9,569 nt of DNA, taken from positions 1 to 9,569 of the forward strand of contig JAGZZN010000063.1 in NCBI GenBank assembly GCA_018377375.1, written 5' to 3'. Shown here in pieces: positions 5,603 to 9,569 of the stretch. Under the pieces are notes generated by a model. That model was not told the origin of the DNA. It saw only the letters and a program-made list of their open reading frames with translations, and did not search any database. This DNA is from Streptococcus parasanguinis (lineage in GTDB: Bacteria > Bacillota > Bacilli > Lactobacillales > Streptococcaceae). A program made the position numbers and the translations under genes. How positions within the stretch are numbered: position 1 is the stretch's first letter; every line of letters starts with the position of its first letter.

Positions 5603-6553
5603 ATGAAATCCTACAATACCTTGAATGATTATTATCGAACCTTATTTGGAGAAAAGACCTTTAAAGTCCCTATTGATGCAGGCTTTGATTGTCCCAATAG
5701 AGACGGAACAGTCGCCCACGGTGGCTGTACTTTTTGTACGGTCTCGGGTTCAGGAGATGCCATTGTGGCCCCAGAAGCTCCGATTCGAGAACAATTTTAC
5801 AAAGAGATTGACTTTATGCATCGGAAATGGCCGGATGTGAAGAAGTATCTGGTCTATTTTCAAAATTTCACCAATACCCACGATAAGGTGGACGTCATTC
5901 GAGAGCGTTATGAGCAGGCCATCAATGAACCAGGAGTAGTAGGAATCAACATCGGTACGCGTCCGGATTGTTTACCAGATGATACCTTGGCCTATCTAGC
6001 AGAGCTGACCGATCGCATGCATGTGACGATTGAGTTGGGGCTTCAGACGACTTATGAAGCGACGTCTCAATTAATCAATCGGGCCCATAGTTATGACCTC
6101 TATGTTGAAACAGTCAAGCGGATTCGCAAACAGGTGCCGAAGGCTGAGATCGTGTCCCATTTGATCAATGGCCTTCCGGGGGAAACGCATGAGATGATGG
6201 TGGAAAATGTTCGCCGTTGTGTGACCGATAATGAAATTGATGGCATCAAGTTACACCTCTTGCATTTGATGACCAATACACGGATGCAACGGGACTATCA
6301 TGAAGGACGACTTCAACTCATGAGCCAGGAGGAGTATGTCAAGGTCATCTGTGACCAGTTGGAGATCATCCCCAAACACATTGTCATCCACCGGATTACA
6401 GGGGACGCGCCACGGGATATGTTGATTGGCCCTATGTGGAGCCTCAACAAATGGGAAGTCCTAAACGCCATTGAAACTGAAATGCGTCGGCGTGGAAGTA
6501 CCCAAGGATGTAAGCTAGAAGAAAAGGAGACTGCTGATGCTTCGACCACTTGA
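5603..6553 (+). CDS. mnmL: Radical SAM protein MnmL/YtqA (TIGR01212 family)
   Basis: Radical SAM enzyme of the YtqA/YhcC group (COG1242). The 316-residue protein carries the iron-sulfur cysteines of this group at C30, C42 and C45 (DCPNRDGTVAHGGCTFC), followed by a typical TIM-barrel-like body with NIGTRPDCLP, ELGLQTTYE and SHLINGLPGET. The Bacillus subtilis homolog has been proposed, as MnmL, to act with the neighbouring MnmM in converting cmnm5(s2)U to mnm5(s2)U at tRNA wobble uridines; the same gene order here supports that role. In-frame starts exist at 5555 (TTG), 5594 and 5603. The first lies in the terminator hairpin and the second overlaps the -10. The ATG at 5603 matches the usual N-terminus (KSYNTLNDYYRTLFGEK) and would make a leaderless mRNA. 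The 3' end overlaps mnmM by 17 bases. Confidence 0.88.
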   Translation: MKSYNTLNDYYRTLFGEKTFKVPIDAGFDCPNRDGTVAHGGCTFCTVSGSGDAIVAPEAPIREQFYKEIDFMHRKWPDVKKYLVYFQNFTNTHDKVDVIRERYEQAINEPGVVGINIGTRPDCLPDDTLAYLAELTDRMHVTIELGLQTTYEATSQLINRAHSYDLYVETVKRIRKQVPKAEIVSHLINGLPGETHEMMVENVRRCVTDNEIDGIKLHLLHLMTNTRMQRDYHEGRLQLMSQEEYVKVICDQLEIIPKHIVIHRITGDAPRDMLIGPMWSLNKWEVLNAIETEMRRRGSTQGCKLEEKETADASTT

Positions 6554-7094
6554 AATGGCCCATCAATTTTTAGCAGAAGTCATCACCAAAGAAGATGTGG
6601 TGGTGGATGCGACCATGGGAAATGGACATGATACGGCCTTTTTAGCCCAACTAGCAGGCCAGGTCTATGCCTTTGATATTCAAGAGCAGGCACTTGTCAA
6701 TACCCAAGAAAGATTGGAAAAGTTGGGACTTCAACATGTCCGGTTGATTTTGGATGGCCACCAGCATGTGGACCAATATGTGGAGACCATCAAAGCAGCT
6801 ATTTTTAATCTGGGTTATCTGCCATCTGCGGATAAATCGGTCATTACTCTTCCAGCTACCACGATTGAAGCGATGGAGAAAATTTGTGTTCGCCTAGAAA
6901 AAGGTGGGCGAATGGCTATTATGATCTATTATGGTCATGAGGGAGGAGACATCGAGCGTGATGCAGTGCTGGACTTTGTCAGTCAGCTCCCTCAAAAAGA
7001 CTATACAGCGACCATCTACCGGACACTGAATCAAGTGAATCAGCCACCGTTTTTGGTCATGATCGAAAAATTAGAAAGCTACCGTCATGGATAA
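6537..7094 (+). CDS. mnmM: tRNA wobble-uridine methyltransferase MnmM/YtqB
   Basis: SAM-dependent class I methyltransferase of the YtqB family (older name: putative rRNA methylase, Pfam PF06962), 185 residues. Motif I is VVDATMGNGHDTAFLA (22-37), the acidic end of beta-2 is AFDIQ (near 45-49), and the motif IV region is FNLGYLPSADKS (90-101). The C-terminal part continues the Rossmann fold (GGRMAIMIYYGHEGG). Homologs in Gram-positive bacteria methylate 5-aminomethyl(-2-thio)uridine at tRNA position 34. AAGGAG (6524-6529) lies seven bases before the ATG, inside the end of mnmL. The gene overlaps mnmL by 17 bases and the next gene by 8, so this is a tightly coupled operon. Confidence 0.92.
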   Translation: MLRPLEMAHQFLAEVITKEDVVVDATMGNGHDTAFLAQLAGQVYAFDIQEQALVNTQERLEKLGLQHVRLILDGHQHVDQYVETIKAAIFNLGYLPSADKSVITLPATTIEAMEKICVRLEKGGRMAIMIYYGHEGGDIERDAVLDFVSQLPQKDYTATIYRTLNQVNQPPFLVMIEKLESYRHG

Positions 7095-7341
7095 AGAATA
7101 TTTAAAGAATAAAATTGAAGGATTGAGACATCATTTTGTCGAATCAACCATCCACGAGCGTGCAATGGGTTTTTATGATGAAGCTCATATGACCAAAAAG
7201 ATGCTCAAAATAAAAAAGAAATTGGTTTCGCTTGAGATGGAACGGTCCCAAAAGAAGATTGAGCACAAGGATGTAACCAAGACAGACCAAAAGATTGCGG
7301 AGTTAAAACAGCAATTTGAGACCTGCTGCCAAGAACGCTAA
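7087..7341 (+). CDS. Small charged helical protein of unknown function
   Basis: An 84-residue protein I do not recognise. It is rich in lysine and glutamate, has no membrane segment or signal peptide, and residues about 35-78 look like a continuous amphipathic helix or coiled coil (KKMLKIKKKLVSLEMERSQKK ... KTDQKIAELKQQFE). A vicinal Cys-Cys lies four residues from the end region (CCQER). The N-terminal third contains a HERAMGFYDEAHMTKK stretch that looks conserved-like rather than low-complexity. It overlaps mnmM by 8 bases (ATGGATAA) and its stop codon overlaps the ribosome site of the antiporter gene. This tight packing supports it as a real gene. No function can be assigned. Confidence 0.8.
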   Translation: MDKEYLKNKIEGLRHHFVESTIHERAMGFYDEAHMTKKMLKIKKKLVSLEMERSQKKIEHKDVTKTDQKIAELKQQFETCCQER

Positions 7342-7353
7342 GGAGGGAGTGAT

Positions 7354-9000
7354 ATGGAACTACTCCTTTATGCAGTGATCTTTTCGATGATTTTGATCGT
7401 CTCAAATGCCACCAATAAACTTGTGCCGAGTCTTCCTCTGCCCTTGATTCAAATTTTACTAGGGATTGGTTGGGCCCTCTTTGTACCAGAAGAAAATTTT
7501 CATCTGGATACCGAGCTCTTTCTGGCCTTGGTCATTGGCCCTCTCTTATTTCGAGAAGCAGAAGAAGCAGATATTACTTCTGTCTTAAAGCACTGGCGGG
7601 TCATCCTCTATTTGATTTTTCCAGTGATTTTTATCTCAACCATTAGTTTGGGCTGGGCAGCTCACTCTTTGTGGCTGAGCCTTCCATTAGCAGCCTGTAT
7701 GGCCGTGGGGGCAGCCCTGGGGCCTACAGACTTAGTAGCCTTTGCCTCCCTGTCTGAGCGCTTTAGCTTTCCAAAGCGAGTTTCGAATATCTTAAAAGGC
7801 GAAGGGTTACTAAATGATGCCTCAGGTCTAGTTGCCTTTCGAGTGGCCTTGGCAGCCCTTGCGACCGGAAGTTTCTCTCTTGGAGAGGCAGGGGTTTCCT
7901 TAGGAATCTCCATCATTGGAGGATTTGCAGTGGGGATCTTGACGGCCTTTGTGAACCGGTGGCTGCAAACCTTGCTCTTGAGTGTTCGTGCCAGTGATAT
8001 TGCCAGTGAATTGTTATTAGAACTGAGTCTCCCACTGTTGACATTCTTCCTAGCAGAAGAACTCCATGTCTCTGGTATCATTGCAGTAGTTGTGTCAGGG
8101 ATCTTAAAAGCTAGTCGCTTTAAGCACATTACCCTCCTTGAAGCGCGGGTAGATACTGTGAGTCATACTGTCTGGAATACGGTCAACTTTATCTTAAATG
8201 GGTCGGTCTTTGTCATCTTAGGAATGGAATTGGAAATGATCGCCAAGCCCATCTTAAGTAGTCCCATTTACAATAATCTTCTTTTAGTTCTTTCTGTCTT
8301 TCTGTTGACAGCCTTGCTCTTTTTGATTCGTTTTGTCATGGTTTACCTCTTTTATTGGTTCCGAACGGCTCGACTAAAAAAATCGTTGAGAAATTATCTA
8401 AAAGATGCCTTATTGCTGACTTTTTCGGGTGTGAAGGGAACGGTTTCGATTGCGACGATTCTTTTGATTCCAACCAAGATCGAAAAAGAATACCCCATCC
8501 TACTCTTTTTAGTGGCAGGAGTTACCCTTGTCAGCTTTATTGCTGGCTTAGTGGTACTTCCAAAATTATCAGAAGAAAAGGAAGAAACCAATGACTACCT
8601 GATGCAGATCGCGATTTTAAATGATGTCGTCATGGAATTAGAAGCAGACCTAAAGAATAGCAAGCACAAGGGGCCCTTGTATGCGGCAATTGATAACTAC
8701 CATGGTCGCATAGAAAACTTGATTCTAGGCCAAGAAAACAGGCTCATTCAAAAGGACTGGGAACAGTTGAAGCTCCTGATTTTGAGTATTGAAAGTGACG
8801 GCTTGGAACAAGCCTATGAAGAAGGGAAGATTCGAGAGCGGGGCTACCGCGTCTACCAACGCTATCTTCGCAATATGGAGCAACGTGTCAATCGCAATCT
8901 TTCGTCTCGTTTAACCTATTACCTCTTGGTGTCTTTCCGTCTCTTGCGTTTATTAGTTCATGAGATCTTAACTTTTGGGTCTGGCTTGCGAAACTGGTAG
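7354..9000 (+). CDS. CPA1-family Na+/H+ antiporter, truncated by in-frame TAG
   Basis: Monovalent cation/proton antiporter of the CPA1 (NhaP/NHE-like) family. The first 410 or so residues form the transport domain, with about 12 membrane segments, the GPTDLVAF motif (123-130) and the GEGLLNDASGLVAF segment (149-162) holding the Asn-Asp pair (N154-D155) typical of electroneutral exchangers. A cytoplasmic helical tail follows. The reading frame stops at TAG (8998-9000) after residue 548 (LRNW), yet the same frame stays open for 135 more codons to TGA at 9408, so the intact protein would be 684 residues. The start has an excellent AAGGAGG (7340-7346) seven bases upstream. The transport core is complete, so a shortened product may still be made; its activity is uncertain. 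Last gene of the mnmL operon. Confidence 0.85.
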   Translation: MELLLYAVIFSMILIVSNATNKLVPSLPLPLIQILLGIGWALFVPEENFHLDTELFLALVIGPLLFREAEEADITSVLKHWRVILYLIFPVIFISTISLGWAAHSLWLSLPLAACMAVGAALGPTDLVAFASLSERFSFPKRVSNILKGEGLLNDASGLVAFRVALAALATGSFSLGEAGVSLGISIIGGFAVGILTAFVNRWLQTLLLSVRASDIASELLLELSLPLLTFFLAEELHVSGIIAVVVSGILKASRFKHITLLEARVDTVSHTVWNTVNFILNGSVFVILGMELEMIAKPILSSPIYNNLLLVLSVFLLTALLFLIRFVMVYLFYWFRTARLKKSLRNYLKDALLLTFSGVKGTVSIATILLIPTKIEKEYPILLFLVAGVTLVSFIAGLVVLPKLSEEKEETNDYLMQIAILNDVVMELEADLKNSKHKGPLYAAIDNYHGRIENLILGQENRLIQKDWEQLKLLILSIESDGLEQAYEEGKIRERGYRVYQRYLRNMEQRVNRNLSSRLTYYLLVSFRLLRLLVHEILTFGSGLRNW

Positions 9001-9408
9001 ACCCGAGAAGACAGTAAGTTAGAGGCCATTGATTATGACCAGATTGCGGCCCTTTATCTGGCCAATACGGAAATCATTATCGAAAGTTTGGAAGACCTCA
9101 AGGGGGTTTATCGGAGCAGTTTGATCTCTTTCCTACAAGAATCTCGTCTGAGAGAGACAGCTATTATTACCAGTGGGGCCTTTGTGGAGCGGGTTATTAA
9201 TCGCGTGAAACCAAATAATATCGATGAAATGTTGAGAGGCTATTATTTGGAGCGTAAGATTATTTTTGAATATGAAGCGCAACACCTGATTACCGCCAAG
9301 CAAGCGCGCCGTATGCGACAAAATGTTAATGAATTAGAAAGCTATTCCCTAAGAGAAAGTGCCAATACGCTTCCATACGATTTAATCGAGTATGCACGGA
9401 ATCGTTGA
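9001..9408 (+). pseudogene. 3' remainder of the Na+/H+ antiporter gene, cut off by the TAG
   Basis: In frame with the antiporter gene and free of stops until TGA (9406-9408). It encodes a soluble, charged, helical segment (for example DYDQIAALYLANTEIIIESL near the start and ITAKQARRMRQNVNELE near the end) that fits as the C-terminal cytoplasmic domain. No ATG with a ribosome site near its start suggests independent translation. The sequence has not visibly decayed further, so the nonsense change looks recent or is a sequencing error. Confidence 0.8.
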
Positions 9409-9420
9409 GATAAGAGTAAA

Positions 9421-9448
9421 AGAGGCTGGGACAAAAGTCCTAGCCTCT
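9421..9448 (+). terminator. Repeat-borne terminator of the mnmL-antiporter operon
   Basis: AGAGGCTGGGAC (9421-9432) pairs with GTCCTAGCCTCT (9437-9448) over 12 bp with one G.U around AAAA, followed by CAATTATTTTT. It starts 12 bases after the antiporter's final TGA. It is the outer edge of the right repeat copy. Confidence 0.65.
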
Positions 9449-9569
9449 CAATTATTTTTGGATTGTCGATCAAGACGCAGTGGTTGAGTGGACTCTACTA
9501 CGCTGATTTCATCAGCTTTTACAGCCCTACTCAACTGTGCGGAGGTGGGACGACGAAATCGAATTCTAA
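9421..9569 (+). repeat. Dispersed streptococcal intergenic repeat, right copy (cut by window end)
   Basis: This is the same element as at the left edge, in opposite orientation. Positions 9422-9491 match the left copy at about 66 of 70 bases. Further in, GTTGAGT (9483-9489) pairs with ACTCAAC (9529-9535), enclosing GCTGAT (9502-9507) with ATCAGC (9511-9516), so this part also folds. The GAGGTGGGACGACGAAATCG stretch (9542-9561) is another phrase I associate with streptococcal intergenic repeats. The copy likely continues past the window. No coding sequence is visible in it. Confidence 0.8.

Noticed and set aside
9088..9408. Separate gene encoding a 106-residue protein after the antiporter
   Set aside because: It is in the same frame as the antiporter, begins with TTG without a ribosome site, and is best explained as the tail of that gene.
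1..9569. Composite transposon bounded by the terminal repeats
   Set aside because: No transposase, integrase or target duplication is visible and the contents are core genes. The repeats are non-coding and occur between genes in many streptococci.

Overview
The window looks like chromosomal DNA of a Streptococcus, probably of the oral mitis/sanguinis/parasanguinis type. The grounds are the moderate GC content, the Gram-positive ribosome binding sites, protein sequences that read like streptococcal TrkH/TrkA, TrmL, RibU and YtqA/YtqB orthologs, and a streptococcal-type intergenic repeat (core GAGGCTGGGAC-AAAA-GTCCTAGCCTC) at both ends. The species is not determined, and no homology search was possible.

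Layout. (1) 1-132: one copy of the dispersed repeat, whose hairpin is the likely terminator of the leftward operon. (2) 133-2933, minus strand: trkA then trkH, a two-gene potassium-uptake operon. (3) 2934-3266: a divergent intergenic region with the trkA promoter and a hairpin on one side. On the other side is a near-consensus promoter driving a structured RNA that ends in an intrinsic terminator just before trmL. (4) 3267-3809: trmL, a tRNA wobble 2'-O-methyltransferase. (5) 3810-4342: the trmL terminator, a promoter built into it, an FMN riboswitch with an enlarged arm, and a long expression platform. (6) 4343-5540: ribU (riboflavin ECF S-component) overlapping a PAP2 phosphatase gene. (7) 5552-5595: a terminator overlapped by an extended -10 promoter placed so close that the next mRNA may be leaderless. 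(8) 5603-9408: a rightward operon of mnmL/ytqA (radical SAM), mnmM/ytqB (tRNA methyltransferase), an 84-residue uncharacterised protein, and a CPA1-type Na+/H+ antiporter split by an in-frame TAG. (9) 9409-9569: a second repeat copy, inverted relative to the first.

Functional themes are monovalent-cation homeostasis at both edges (K+ uptake; a damaged Na+/H+ exchanger), tRNA wobble-position modification (TrmL, MnmL, MnmM), and flavin acquisition under FMN control (RibU with a possible surface phosphatase).

I see no mobile-element genes, CRISPR array, tRNA or rRNA. The gene content is ordinary streptococcal core. The points of interest are the regulatory RNAs, the tight terminator/promoter overlaps, the nonsense-split antiporter, the small unknown protein and the long inverted repeats bounding the block.
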